Below, in pieces: positions 24,970 through 33,432 of a stretch of DNA of 64,000 bases (positions are counted from its first letter, which is position 1; each line of letters opens with the position of its first letter). Source of the stretch: Methylophilus glucosoxydans (GTDB taxonomy: Bacteria; Pseudomonadota; Gammaproteobacteria; Burkholderiales; Methylophilaceae); contig NZ_JBHTJW010000003.1 in NCBI RefSeq assembly GCF_042676145.1, positions 186,001 through 250,000 on the forward strand. The letters run 5' to 3'. A program made the translations under genes and the position numbers. Below the pieces are notes generated by a model. The model saw only the letters and a list, made by a program, of their open reading frames with translations. It was not told where the DNA came from and did not search any database.

Positions 24970-24984
24970 GCACAGGCATGGTGC
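24970..24984. promoter_or_regulatory. Candidate NtrC binding site upstream of the FNT channel operon
   Basis: The minus strand reads GCACCATGCCTGTGC, nine of ten positions of the GCACC-N5-GGTGC dyad. It lies 115-129 bases upstream of the predicted start, between nasR and the sigma-54 promoter. Confidence 0.55.
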
Positions 24985-25004
24985 GCATGCCCGATCCTGA
25001 GCGG

Positions 25005-26282
25005 TTAATCGCGGGAAAAATGTGTCTGTGCGAGAATGTTTTCCGCGATATCCACAATTTTGCGGTTTTGAGTCATGGCCGTACTGCGCAACTGTTTGTA
25101 GGCTTCCATTTCATCAATATCAAACTTGCGCATTAGCAGGCCTTTGGCGCGTTCGATCACTTTGCGCTCTGACAAGGCTTTTTTAGTATCGGCCAAGGTG
25201 ACTTCCATCTCGGCAATCTGTTGCGATTGCTGTTGCAGCAACTGCATGATAGAAGTCACGGGTGCCGTATGCCTAGCTTCATTTGCCTGAAATTGCAGCG
25301 CACTCTCGACCGGAATCGACAGGTTGAAGAAACTACTATCCAGGGGATGATTGGGATCAGCGCTTTGCGTCATGGCATCCAAATATTGCTTTGTTTGTGC
25401 CAGGTCTTTTTTCGCATGGGCAGAAAGTTCTGCCAGCATGCGGTGCATGGATTGCACCAGCTGGCATTGAATTAGCCAGATTTCACTCAGGCGCTCACTG
25501 CACAACGCAAACCAGGTATCACTGGCGCTGGTATTGAGCGTTTGCTGATCTTTGGCCACCGTCAGCTGGTGACGCAAGTGCTCATGCTGCTGTTGTAGGC
25601 GTGAGCTTTGCAGGACCGCCCATGCCTGCTGTAGCTCCTGGGCGCCAAACTGGCTGAACAGTTCAAAATGGCGATTTTGCTGTGTGATCAATTCCAGCAG
25701 TTTTTGCTGATGCTCGCTTTGCATGCTGCCTGAGCCAAATAAATAAGAGCCGACTGCACGCTCCTGACCGGCAAACTCCTTGGCTTGCACCAGGTTGTAG
25801 AGCGTCAGCAAGCTGGTGGAGACCTTGCTGTTGACCGAGCTGTCCGTGATCTCGAAAATCAGCGAGATCAAGCTTTGTATAAAGCGGTTATAAGACTCTA
25901 TGCAATCCGCAAATGAGATCTTGAGTAGCGTAATTTGATGACGTAAGTTTTTAAGCTGGTCCAAACCCAGCAAAATCCAAGAGATGAGCGTCAACTGTTT
26001 GGCATCGGTCAGCGCATGGCGGTCTAGATATTGTTGCAAGGCTTGCCTGAAATCGGTTTCAATTTGCTGATTTTGCACGACGATATCCGCACGTGCCTGC
26101 GAGAAGCGTTTGCCGGAAGACGCTAAATAAAGACAGCTGGCACCACGTTCAGCCTGAATTTGATGAATGAGCTGCCCAATTCTTTCGACAAAAGTAATTG
26201 AGCTATCCAGGCGCTCCAGCTCCTCGATATGTCTGATTTTAGCCAGGGTAATGGTTTGTGCGGGGGAAATGTCGGTCATCAT
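25005..26282 (-). CDS. nasR: Nitrate/nitrite-sensing ANTAR antiterminator
   Basis: 425 residues. The N-terminal about 300 form an all-helical NIT (nitrate/nitrite sensing) domain, recognisable from the opening IGQLIHQIQAERGASCLYLASSGK and the FAGQERAVGSYLF repeat of the same theme. The last 65 are an ANTAR RNA-binding domain (ERKVIERAKGLLMRKF ... EMEAYKQLRSTAMTQNRKIVDIA). Klebsiella NasR, the family model, binds leader RNA when nitrate or nitrite is present and prevents termination. Three leaders with matching hairpins lie within 20 kb downstream. It follows amiR by 62 bases and may be expressed with the amide genes. The start has no strong ribosome site; ATG at 26279 is equally possible. Confidence 0.93.
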   Translation of the reverse strand: MMTDISPAQTITLAKIRHIEELERLDSSITFVERIGQLIHQIQAERGASCLYLASSGKRFSQARADIVVQNQQIETDFRQALQQYLDRHALTDAKQLTLISWILLGLDQLKNLRHQITLLKISFADCIESYNRFIQSLISLIFEITDSSVNSKVSTSLLTLYNLVQAKEFAGQERAVGSYLFGSGSMQSEHQQKLLELITQQNRHFELFSQFGAQELQQAWAVLQSSRLQQQHEHLRHQLTVAKDQQTLNTSASDTWFALCSERLSEIWLIQCQLVQSMHRMLAELSAHAKKDLAQTKQYLDAMTQSADPNHPLDSSFFNLSIPVESALQFQANEARHTAPVTSIMQLLQQQSQQIAEMEVTLADTKKALSERKVIERAKGLLMRKFDIDEMEAYKQLRSTAMTQNRKIVDIAENILAQTHFSRD

Positions 26283-26344
26283 CGGACTTGTTCAAGCAAA
26301 AACTGTGCGCAGGAGAATCGATGCGCTTGGCAAGGGCGAGCATT

Positions 26345-27034
26345 CTAACGGGGTTTGGCTGGATTGGACAATAGACCGTCGGTTTGCAACAGTGCACGTG
26401 CAATGTCTTCCACCGTCACGCGTTTGAGCATGGCCTGCTCGCGCAGGACTTTGTAAGCCTCGGTTGCACTGATTCCGCGCGCATGCGCCAACATGGCTTG
26501 TGCCGCACTGATTTCGCCTGCCGCCTGCAGTTTTTCTTCCAGGCGCTGGTTACGTTTGCGCAAGGTTTTTAATTGCTGGCAATGATGCATGGTCAGGATG
26601 AGGGTGGAGAGCAAGCCTTTGGCTTGCAGAGGCCTTACCAGCATGCCATGGCAACCCAGCGCAGTGGCGGTCTCCAGCGTGGTCGGGTTTTCATAATCCA
26701 GCACTCCAATCAGCGGGATCGCCGACTCTGGTGTCAGCCACGGCAGTTTCTTTTTCGCGCTGGCTTGGGCATCTAGCAGAAAAATCACCAGCTCGGTTTG
26801 CGCGGGTAGCTCAGCCACCGGCGGCCATAGCGCGACCGTCTGGCAGCCAATCCGGTGCAGTTGCTGTGTCAATACCTCGCGGTTTTCGTCCTCAGGATGA
26901 AAAATCGTGATGCAGGCATGGCGCAAATGGCGGAACAGCTCCAGCGTGGAGCGCGGCGCCTGCGCCTGCTTGGCCTGGCGCTGACCATAGTGAGGGGCGG
27001 TGGGCGACTCAGCCAACGCGATACTCCGCCGCAT
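26345..27034 (-). CDS. amiR: AmiR-type ANTAR antiterminator
   Basis: 229 residues: a degenerate response-receiver domain (about residues 38-150), a coiled-coil linker (LKTLRKRNQRLEEKLQAAGE) and a C-terminal ANTAR helix bundle (AQAMLAHARGISATEAYKVL ... TVEDIARALL). In Pseudomonas, AmiR is held inactive by AmiC and released by amides. The start overlaps the 3' end of amiC by 26 bases, which suggests translational coupling and tight AmiC-AmiR stoichiometry. The likely target is the amiE leader at 29388-29453. Confidence 0.88.
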   Translation of the reverse strand: MRRSIALAESPTAPHYGQRQAKQAQAPRSTLELFRHLRHACITIFHPEDENREVLTQQLHRIGCQTVALWPPVAELPAQTELVIFLLDAQASAKKKLPWLTPESAIPLIGVLDYENPTTLETATALGCHGMLVRPLQAKGLLSTLILTMHHCQQLKTLRKRNQRLEEKLQAAGEISAAQAMLAHARGISATEAYKVLREQAMLKRVTVEDIARALLQTDGLLSNPAKPR

Positions 27035-28175
27035 AAGGCAGGTTGTTCCAGCTGGCGCCTGGGTGCGTCACCAGATAAGGGTCGGGGATTACCGCTGCGG
27101 CACCGCCACCGGCGATGATCTCGAACTGGCCAGCCGCATTGACGCGCGCAATGCGCGGGTGTAGCCGGGTGTGGTGGTTGCCGGCATCAATGACAATACG
27201 GCCTTGCGGTGCGTCAAAGGCTCGACCCAGCAGCTGTGGCAACAGCGCATCATACTGGTCGCTCCCGGCCGCGCGCATCGCTTCGGCAAACAGGTGGGTT
27301 TGAAAATATGCCGCTTCCCAGGCCATATTGGGCGCAATCTCGTTGCCATACTGCTGCCTGAAGCGCGCGATGCAGGCCTGGTTCTCGGTACTGGCAATGC
27401 TTTGAAAATAGGGCGCAGACGTGATGTGGCCCTGGGCCGCACCGCCGCCCATTTCTGCCACCTCTGCTTCAGAGGTGGTCAGGCTGGCAATCGGGGTGTG
27501 CTGGGCATCCATGCCGATCTCGGCATAAGCCTGGTACAACAGGCGGGTGGCTTGCCCCACCACGGTTGAAAACACAAAGTCTGGCGATTTGGCCTTGATG
27601 TCACGCACCACCGCTAAAAAATCTTTTTCTGTCGCCGTCAGCGGTACATAACGCTCGGCCAGTTTTTTGCCGCCTGGAACTTCAAGGATAAAGTCACTCA
27701 TGATGCGGTTGGACTCATACGGGTAAATGTAGTCGCAGCCGATCATGTAGACGCGCGCGCCAAAATGTCGCGTCATGTAGTCAGCCAGTTGTGCACTGTT
27801 CTGGTTGGGCGCCGCGCCGGTGTAAATCACATGCGGCGAGAATTCAAAGCCCTCGTAAGGCGTGGGGTAAAACAGCAGCTTGCGCCATTTTTCCACCACC
27901 GGAATCACGGCTTTGCGCGTGCTGGACATATAGCAGCCAAAGATCACATTGACGCCATCTTCTCGAATCATGCGCTCGGCCAGTAACTGGTATTGTTGCG
28001 GCATGCCCTGCGGATCATAGTGGACGGGCACCAGTTCTCGGCCAGCGATGCCGCCCGCGGCATTGATTTCTGCGATGGCAAAGAAAGTGGCAAATGCCTG
28101 TGAGCGTTCTATGGTCGCCGTGGCGCCGCTGGTGGAAAACAGCACGCCGACCGGGATCGGGTCAGTGTTTGCCAT
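27009..28175 (-). CDS. amiC: AmiC-like amide sensor (cytoplasmic binding-protein fold)
   Basis: 388 residues of the type-I periplasmic-binding-protein fold (IPVGVLFSTSGATATIERSQ, FGCYMSSTRKAVIPVVE, LLFYPTPYEGFEFSP). It has no signal peptide, as expected for AmiC, the cytoplasmic negative regulator that binds AmiR and releases it on amide binding. The homologous FmdD and UrtA proteins are exported, so the missing signal supports AmiC. It lies between amiE and amiR, all in one direction. Confidence 0.88.
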   Translation of the reverse strand: MANTDPIPVGVLFSTSGATATIERSQAFATFFAIAEINAAGGIAGRELVPVHYDPQGMPQQYQLLAERMIREDGVNVIFGCYMSSTRKAVIPVVEKWRKLLFYPTPYEGFEFSPHVIYTGAAPNQNSAQLADYMTRHFGARVYMIGCDYIYPYESNRIMSDFILEVPGGKKLAERYVPLTATEKDFLAVVRDIKAKSPDFVFSTVVGQATRLLYQAYAEIGMDAQHTPIASLTTSEAEVAEMGGGAAQGHITSAPYFQSIASTENQACIARFRQQYGNEIAPNMAWEAAYFQTHLFAEAMRAAGSDQYDALLPQLLGRAFDAPQGRIVIDAGNHHTRLHPRIARVNAAGQFEIIAGGGAAAVIPDPYLVTHPGASWNNLPYAAEYRVG

Positions 28176-28192
28176 GAGATTCTTTCGTCAGG

Positions 28193-28213
28193 GGCTCCGG
28201 CCAGACCGGAGCC
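28193..28213. repeat. Intercistronic hairpin between amiE and amiC
   Basis: GGCTCCGG-CCAGA-CCGGAGCC forms a perfect 8-base-pair GC-rich stem 18 bases before the amiC start on the minus strand. There is no T-run. It may stabilise the amiE message or reduce expression of the regulators relative to the enzyme. Confidence 0.5.
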
Positions 28214-28298
28214 ATTGTGTTGCATCGAGGGGATCAACTCTAGTGTGATCTCGCCTAGTTTCATCTAGCCTAGAGTGATCGCCAGTCAGAATATCCGA

Positions 28299-29321
28299 CT
28301 ATTCGTTAGGTAAGCCTGCGATGGGCGCCTCTTTGGTGCCCAACGTCGAGCGCGTAAACGATTCTACCATGTCACGCGCAGCCGCCGGGTCCTGTACCCA
28401 TTTGCTGTAGAAGCTATATGGGCACTGTGCCACGCCTTGATCGCCATCGCCTGAGTTGAGCACACCGGTGTAGCCACGGTGCAGCAACTTGAACAGGTGA
28501 TTTTCGGACTGGCCATGTTTGCGGAAGTCGCGGATCAAGTGTTTGCTTAAGGCCGCATACTGCACGCCATTTTCTTCCTCGCCACATTCGCCCAGCGTAC
28601 GGCCATCAAAACCGATAATCGCCGAGTGGCCGAAGTAGGAGTAGACGCCATCAAAGCCTGCCGCATTGGACACGGCCACATAGGTGTTATTGGCAAACGC
28701 CATCGCCTTGCTGATCAGAATCTGCTGCTCTTTGGCCGGATACATATAGCCCTGGCAACGCACAATCAGTTCGGCGCCTTTCATGGCACAGTCGCGCCAG
28801 ATTTCAGGGTAGTTGCCATCGTCACAGATAATCAGGCTGACCTTGAGGCCTTTGGGGCCTTCGCTGATAAAGGTTTCCTTGCCTGGGTACCAGCCCTCGA
28901 TGGGCACCCATGGCATGATCTTGCGGTATTTCTGCACGATTTCACCTTGATCATTCATGAGGATCAGGGTGTTATACGGTGCTTTTTTCGGATGCTCTTC
29001 GTGCTGCTCGCCGGTGATCGAGAATACGCCCCAGACTTTGGCCTTGCGGCAAGCCTCGGCAAAAATATCGGTTTCCGGGCCGGGCACGGTGGTGGCATTG
29101 TCATACATTTCCTGACCGTCATACATGATGCCGTGCGTGCTGTATTCCGGGAAAATCACCAGATCCATGCCGGGCAGACCGGCTTTCATATTGACCACCA
29201 TGTCGGCGATGTTGCGACAGTTGGCCAGAATCTCGGCTTTGGTATGCAAGCGGGGCATTTTGTAATTGACGACGGCCACACCGACGGTGTCCTGACTGCT
29301 GGAAATATCACCATGTATCAT
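28299..29321 (-). CDS. amiE: Aliphatic amidase
   Basis: 340 residues, very close in length and sequence pattern to Pseudomonas AmiE (start MIHGDISSSQDTVGVAVVNY). The nitrilase-fold triad is present: Glu59 in FPEYS, Lys in VQKYRKI and Cys in LIICDDGNYPE. It hydrolyses short aliphatic amides to carboxylate and ammonia. The neighbouring amiC and amiR give the Pseudomonas-like amidase control module. Formamidase (AmiF) is the main alternative, but the N-terminus favours AmiE. TTTCAGGAG precedes the ATG at 29321. Confidence 0.92.
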   Translation of the reverse strand: MIHGDISSSQDTVGVAVVNYKMPRLHTKAEILANCRNIADMVVNMKAGLPGMDLVIFPEYSTHGIMYDGQEMYDNATTVPGPETDIFAEACRKAKVWGVFSITGEQHEEHPKKAPYNTLILMNDQGEIVQKYRKIMPWVPIEGWYPGKETFISEGPKGLKVSLIICDDGNYPEIWRDCAMKGAELIVRCQGYMYPAKEQQILISKAMAFANNTYVAVSNAAGFDGVYSYFGHSAIIGFDGRTLGECGEEENGVQYAALSKHLIRDFRKHGQSENHLFKLLHRGYTGVLNSGDGDQGVAQCPYSFYSKWVQDPAAARDMVESFTRSTLGTKEAPIAGLPNE

Positions 29322-29387
29322 GAAGCTTCTCCTGAAAAATTTAAAAAAGGCTAGTGACTCGATACATACCGATTACGCATAAAAAAA

Positions 29388-29453
29388 GCCCACCGGCCAT
29401 CAAATGGCGGGTGAGCTTTTTTGCTCGAATCATCACCGGCGCTGTTGACGGTG
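29388..29453 (-). promoter_or_regulatory. Probable attenuator in the amiE leader (AmiR target)
   Basis: On the minus strand a hairpin with CACCG/CGGUG arms, a U-C mismatch and hexaloop AACAGC (29453 to 29434) is followed by GAGC-AAAAAA-GCUC (29426 to 29413). The latter overlaps the 5' arm of a terminator stem (29416 to 29388) that ends in TTTTTTTATG. The arrangement copies the three NasR-type leaders, but both loops lack the G at position 4. The hairpin could alternatively just terminate the upstream antiporter gene. Confidence 0.6.
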
Positions 29454-29490
29454 TGATTAAAATGTGGGGCGTAGCAGGTATTAACCTTGG

Positions 29491-29507
29491 TGCTAATTTA
29501 ACGCCAG
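29491..29507 (-). promoter_or_regulatory. Weak candidate sigma-54 promoter of amiE
   Basis: Minus-strand CTGGCGTTAAATTAGCA keeps GG and GC 12 apart, but the -12 element is TAGC rather than TTGC. Its position relative to the first leader hairpin matches the other units, which is the main support. Confidence 0.3.
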
Positions 29508-29560
29508 CCAGGCCTGCACGCCATACGTTAATTTGCGTACAAGGTCATTGATTGTGCGGC

Positions 29561-31264
29561 TTAATGCGGGCGTTCAAAGCGCCGCAACACATGGGCAGAC
29601 ATGCCCTTGGCCAGTTCTTCCTCGCCAAAAAACACCGCTTCGGTCTCGCCCAGTTCTTTTTGCAGGCGCAGGTATTCGTCCTCATGATGGGTGCGGATCA
29701 CGACTTCGATATCCGGTTTGAGCTGCTTGGCGATCTCGACCATCTTGCGGATATTCATGGCATCCGGCGTGGCAATAATCAGCAGGGAGGCATTGGCAAT
29801 GTGGGCCTGGATCAACACCATCGGGTCCGCCGCGTTCCCCGAGACGGCAGGTTGCCCCTGTTTGCGCAGTTTTTCCACCACTTCACGGTTTTGTTCGGCC
29901 ACCACATAGGGGATGGCGGCGGCGGTCAGTGACTGCGCAATACGTTTGCCCACCCGGCCATAACCGACCAGCACCACCTGGCCTTCGAGGAACTTGCGCT
30001 CGGTGGTCATGGGCAACTCACCATAGGGGTCCATGCGTAACGAGAACTGCCGGGCCAGATCAGACTTGCTGACTACCCAATTGGCCAGCGGCTTGATCGA
30101 TGCAAACACCAGCGGGTTCAAGGCAATGGAAATGAGCGCGCCTGCCAGTACCAGACTCATGCCATCGGGGGACATCAGGTTGAGTGAGACCCCCAGCCCG
30201 GCCAGAATAAACGAGAACTCACCGATTTGCCCGAGGCTAGCGGCTACGGTTAACGCGGTATTTAAGGGATAACGCAAGGCCAGCACAATCGCCACCGCCG
30301 CCAGCGACTTACCCAGGATAATAATGGCTACCACAGACAACACCTGTACGGGCTGTTTGATCAGAATGCTGGGGTCAAACAACATGCCAACCGAGACGAA
30401 AAATAACACGGCAAAGGCATCGCGGAACGGCAGCGAATCTTCAGCAGCACGGTGGCTGTATTCTGATTCACGCATGATCATGCCGGCAAAAAACGCACCC
30501 AATGCGAACGAGACATTAAATAAGGTAGAGGCAAAAAACGCCACCCCGATCGCCACCGCGATCACGGTCAGCGTGAACAGCTCGCGCGAGCCAGTGCCCG
30601 CCACATACCAGAGCAACCACGGCAACACCCGCTTGCCGACCACCAGCATGATGGCAATAAAGCCTGTCACTTCGAGCAAGGTCATGCCTATGGTTTGCCA
30701 TATGGCGGCAACACTGGTTGCTTCACTCTGGCTACCGCCCAGCACGCCCGCCAGGGCTGGCATCAACACCAGTACCAGCACGGTCACCATGTCTTCCACC
30801 ACCAGCCAGCCGACTGCAATCTTGCCGTTCATGCTTTCCAGAATACGGCGTGACTCCAACGCCTTGAGCAATACCACCGTACTGGCGCAAGACAGGGACA
30901 AACCAAATACCAGGCCTTCGCCCCAGCTCCAGTGCCAACTCCAGGCGACCAGCATGCCTAGCAACGTTGCCAGCGTCATCTGCGCCAGTGCGCCGGGCAG
31001 GGCGATGCGTTTGACCGACAGCAGGTCTTGTACCGAAAAATGCAGGCCGACGCCAAACATCAATAACATGACCCCGATTTCCGACAGCTGCGAGGCAATT
31101 TCAAGGTCGGCGACAAAGCCTGGGGTGGCGGGGCCGATCATGATGCCGGCCAGTAAATAACCAATTAGCGCAGGCAATTTGAGTTTTTCGGCAATTAGTC
31201 CAAACACCAGTGCCAGCGCAAACGCGACGGCAATGGTGGTAATCAGGCTCAGGTTATGGTCCAT
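29561..31264 (-). CDS. Kef-type monovalent cation:proton antiporter with RCK (TrkA-N) domain
   Basis: 567 residues. About 12 membrane segments of the CPA2 exchanger family (ALALVFGLIAEKLKLPALIGYLLAG opening in parts, GVMLLMFGVGLHFSVQDL) are followed by a cytoplasmic NAD-binding TrkA-N domain (VVLVGYGRVGKRIAQSL, about residue 415 on). The length and order match E. coli YbaL, a potassium/proton antiporter paralogue, more than KefB/KefC. It is unrelated in function to the nitrogen genes downstream. The TetR gene lies 213 bases upstream in the same direction. Confidence 0.87.
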   Translation of the reverse strand: MDHNLSLITTIAVAFALALVFGLIAEKLKLPALIGYLLAGIMIGPATPGFVADLEIASQLSEIGVMLLMFGVGLHFSVQDLLSVKRIALPGALAQMTLATLLGMLVAWSWHWSWGEGLVFGLSLSCASTVVLLKALESRRILESMNGKIAVGWLVVEDMVTVLVLVLMPALAGVLGGSQSEATSVAAIWQTIGMTLLEVTGFIAIMLVVGKRVLPWLLWYVAGTGSRELFTLTVIAVAIGVAFFASTLFNVSFALGAFFAGMIMRESEYSHRAAEDSLPFRDAFAVLFFVSVGMLFDPSILIKQPVQVLSVVAIIILGKSLAAVAIVLALRYPLNTALTVAASLGQIGEFSFILAGLGVSLNLMSPDGMSLVLAGALISIALNPLVFASIKPLANWVVSKSDLARQFSLRMDPYGELPMTTERKFLEGQVVLVGYGRVGKRIAQSLTAAAIPYVVAEQNREVVEKLRKQGQPAVSGNAADPMVLIQAHIANASLLIIATPDAMNIRKMVEIAKQLKPDIEVVIRTHHEDEYLRLQKELGETEAVFFGEEELAKGMSAHVLRRFERPH

Positions 31265-31477
31265 CGTCAGGGTTTCTTTTAAGTTATTTTATTTGCGTAG
31301 GCATACGCAATATGGATTTCGCAAGCGTTGATGCTATTTCAAGCACAGGCATACCGCCTGTTCAGACTGACCGTGTGCTGGCCAAAAAGTTGAAATTAAT
31401 TGCGATCAATGTATTTATTTTTTATCTTGCAGCAAGAAGCCATGCCGCGTCAATCACCAATCGCAGGCGGCACGGAG

Positions 31478-32089
31478 TTAAGGCTGCGAAAAAGGCATGG
31501 ACAAGCGTTGCAGGCTGTAGGTACACAATTGTTCTGCGCGCTGCCAGCGTTCACGTTCGCTCATGCTGCCAAAGTAAACAATGCTGAATACGCCTTCGAT
31601 CACTGACTGGCAGTAGAGACTGACCAAGTCAAAATCGACGTCAGCAGGCAGCTCTTTGTGGGCAATGGCCTGTGTCAGCAGGCTGTTGATTTGCGCAATA
31701 CGTTTTTTCTCCCAGTTGTAGCGCAGTTGCAGCAGCTCGGGCGAATCATCAATGCCCACATACAGAAAAAACAGCACGCGCTGGATAGAGCTGGGCTCGA
31801 TATAACTGCGCACTTCCTGCAAGCAGTAGTGTTTCAGGTTTTCTAGTGCGCTATGCGCCGGTTGCCCCTGAAACGGTGAGGCTTGCTGGATGACACGCTC
31901 GGCCATGGCCGTGGCGACTTCAAGCTTACCTTTATAATGCCCGTATACGGCGCCGCGTGACAGTTGCGCGGCTTCGGCAATATCGGCCATGGTCGCCTGC
32001 GTAAAGCCTTTGCCGTAAAACACAAGCTCAGCTGCATCCAGAATCTGGTCACGGGTTTTTTGCGCGTCTTCTTTGGTTTTTCTAGCCAT
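31478..32089 (-). CDS. TetR-family repressor of the RND efflux operon (AcrR/TtgR-like)
   Basis: 203 residues. The N-terminal helix-turn-helix (ILDAAELVFYGKGFTQATMA, then IAEAAQLSRGAVYGHYKGK) is that of AcrR-type TetR proteins, and the ligand domain fits the AcrR/TtgR subgroup. It is transcribed divergently from the efflux genes, with a long palindrome in the 146-base gap, and most likely represses both. Confidence 0.9.
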   Translation of the reverse strand: MARKTKEDAQKTRDQILDAAELVFYGKGFTQATMADIAEAAQLSRGAVYGHYKGKLEVATAMAERVIQQASPFQGQPAHSALENLKHYCLQEVRSYIEPSSIQRVLFFLYVGIDDSPELLQLRYNWEKKRIAQINSLLTQAIAHKELPADVDFDLVSLYCQSVIEGVFSIVYFGSMSERERWQRAEQLCTYSLQRLSMPFSQP

Positions 32090-32159
32090 GTCGGGTGGTT
32101 CTAGCCTGGCGGCTCGTTGACAGTCCAGTCGTTGATGATGGCCGCTATCATACCAAAAA

Positions 32160-32189
32160 ATAATTAATCAGTCATGATTGATTAATTAT
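32160..32189. promoter_or_regulatory. Palindromic operator between tetR and the efflux operon
   Basis: ATAATTAATCA (32160-32170) and TGATTAATTAT (32179-32189) are perfect inverted arms around the 8-base centre GTCATGAT, which is itself nearly symmetric. The size fits a TetR-family operator, and it overlaps the likely promoters of both divergent units. Confidence 0.75.
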
Positions 32190-32235
32190 AAAAGTGCCGC
32201 TAGAATATTGTCATCCATACAATTAAGGGTAGTGC

Positions 32236-33399
32236 ATGTCCCGTATTTCTCACTCGACGCTGGCGCTTTCGGCGCTGTTGATCTTGCAATTGGCTGCGTG
32301 CAGCAAGCCGAAAGAAGCCGCTCAGCCCGCAGGCGCGGCGCCTGTGGTGGAGGTGGTCAAGGTGCAGGTGGCGGATATTCCCGATGAGGTCGAACTCCCT
32401 GGCCGGGTCGAGGCCTACCGCATTGCCGAGGTGCGCGCCCGTGTCTCCGGCATTGTCGCCAAACGCCTGTACCAGGAAGGGCAGGTGGTGAAAGCCGGCA
32501 CGCCGTTATTCCAGATCAATCCCGAGCAGTTACAAGCCAGCAAGCTCGAAGCCGAGGCTGAGTTGGCGCGGACCGAGGCCAACCTTGTCAATGCCAACGA
32601 CAAGTTGCAGCGTTATCAGGCTTTGATTGGCGACCAGTCTGTGAGCCAGCGTGATTACCGCGCGGCACAAGCTGAGGCGCAACTGGCAAAAGCCGAGGTG
32701 GCCTCTGCCCAGGCCAAACTCAATCGTGCCCGGCTGGATTTAGGGTATGCCAATGTGACCGCGCCAATTGATGGCGTGGCCCGCCGCGCACTGGTCACCG
32801 AGGGGGCGCTGGTCGGCAAAGATGAAGCTACGCAACTGACCACCGTCGAGCAGGTCAATCCGGTCTATGTTAATTTTTCCCAGTCGTCCTCAGAAGTGTT
32901 TACCTTGCGCAAAGCGCTGCGCGATGGCCAGCTCAAAGGCAACGATGGTGACTTTAAAATTAAACTGGTCTTGCCGGATGGATCCATGTACGCCCAAGCA
33001 GGAAAACTTTCATTCTCGGACGTCTCCGTCAACCAAACGACCGACTCTGTGGTCATGCGCGCCATTTTTGAAAACCCGCAGCAGGTCTTGATGCCAGGCG
33101 CATACGTCAGAATCAAAATCCGTCAGGCCACCAATCCGAATGCGATTCTGATTCCCAGAGATGCGTTGATGCGTGACCAGTTTTCGACGCGTGTGTGGGT
33201 GGTGAATGCCAAAAACGAACTGGAGTCACGCGAGGTACAAGCCGGCCGTGTCATAGACAAACAGTGGGTCATTGAGCAAGGGCTGCAAGCCGGTGAGCAA
33301 GTGGTGGTCACCAATGTGGCGGCACAAACGGCGGGCAGCAAAGTGACGCCTAAACTGATCAGTGCCCAAGACAATATCACCAAAGCCGTGGCCCCTTAA
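32236..33399 (+). CDS. RND efflux periplasmic adaptor (AcrA/MexA-like lipoprotein)
   Basis: 387 residues. The N-terminus ends in a lipobox (LQLAACSKP), so the mature protein is a lipoprotein anchored to the inner membrane. The lipoyl, alpha-hairpin (coiled-coil, about residues 95-165) and beta-barrel domains follow in the normal order (EVRARVSGIVAKRLYQEGQ). It links the pump at 33433 to the outer-membrane channel at 36533. It is the first gene of the operon. Confidence 0.93.
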   Translation: MSRISHSTLALSALLILQLAACSKPKEAAQPAGAAPVVEVVKVQVADIPDEVELPGRVEAYRIAEVRARVSGIVAKRLYQEGQVVKAGTPLFQINPEQLQASKLEAEAELARTEANLVNANDKLQRYQALIGDQSVSQRDYRAAQAEAQLAKAEVASAQAKLNRARLDLGYANVTAPIDGVARRALVTEGALVGKDEATQLTTVEQVNPVYVNFSQSSSEVFTLRKALRDGQLKGNDGDFKIKLVLPDGSMYAQAGKLSFSDVSVNQTTDSVVMRAIFENPQQVLMPGAYVRIKIRQATNPNAILIPRDALMRDQFSTRVWVVNAKNELESREVQAGRVIDKQWVIEQGLQAGEQVVVTNVAAQTAGSKVTPKLISAQDNITKAVAP

Positions 33400-33432
33400 C
33401 CGGGCAGCGCGCAGAAAGACAGGAACCAGGCC

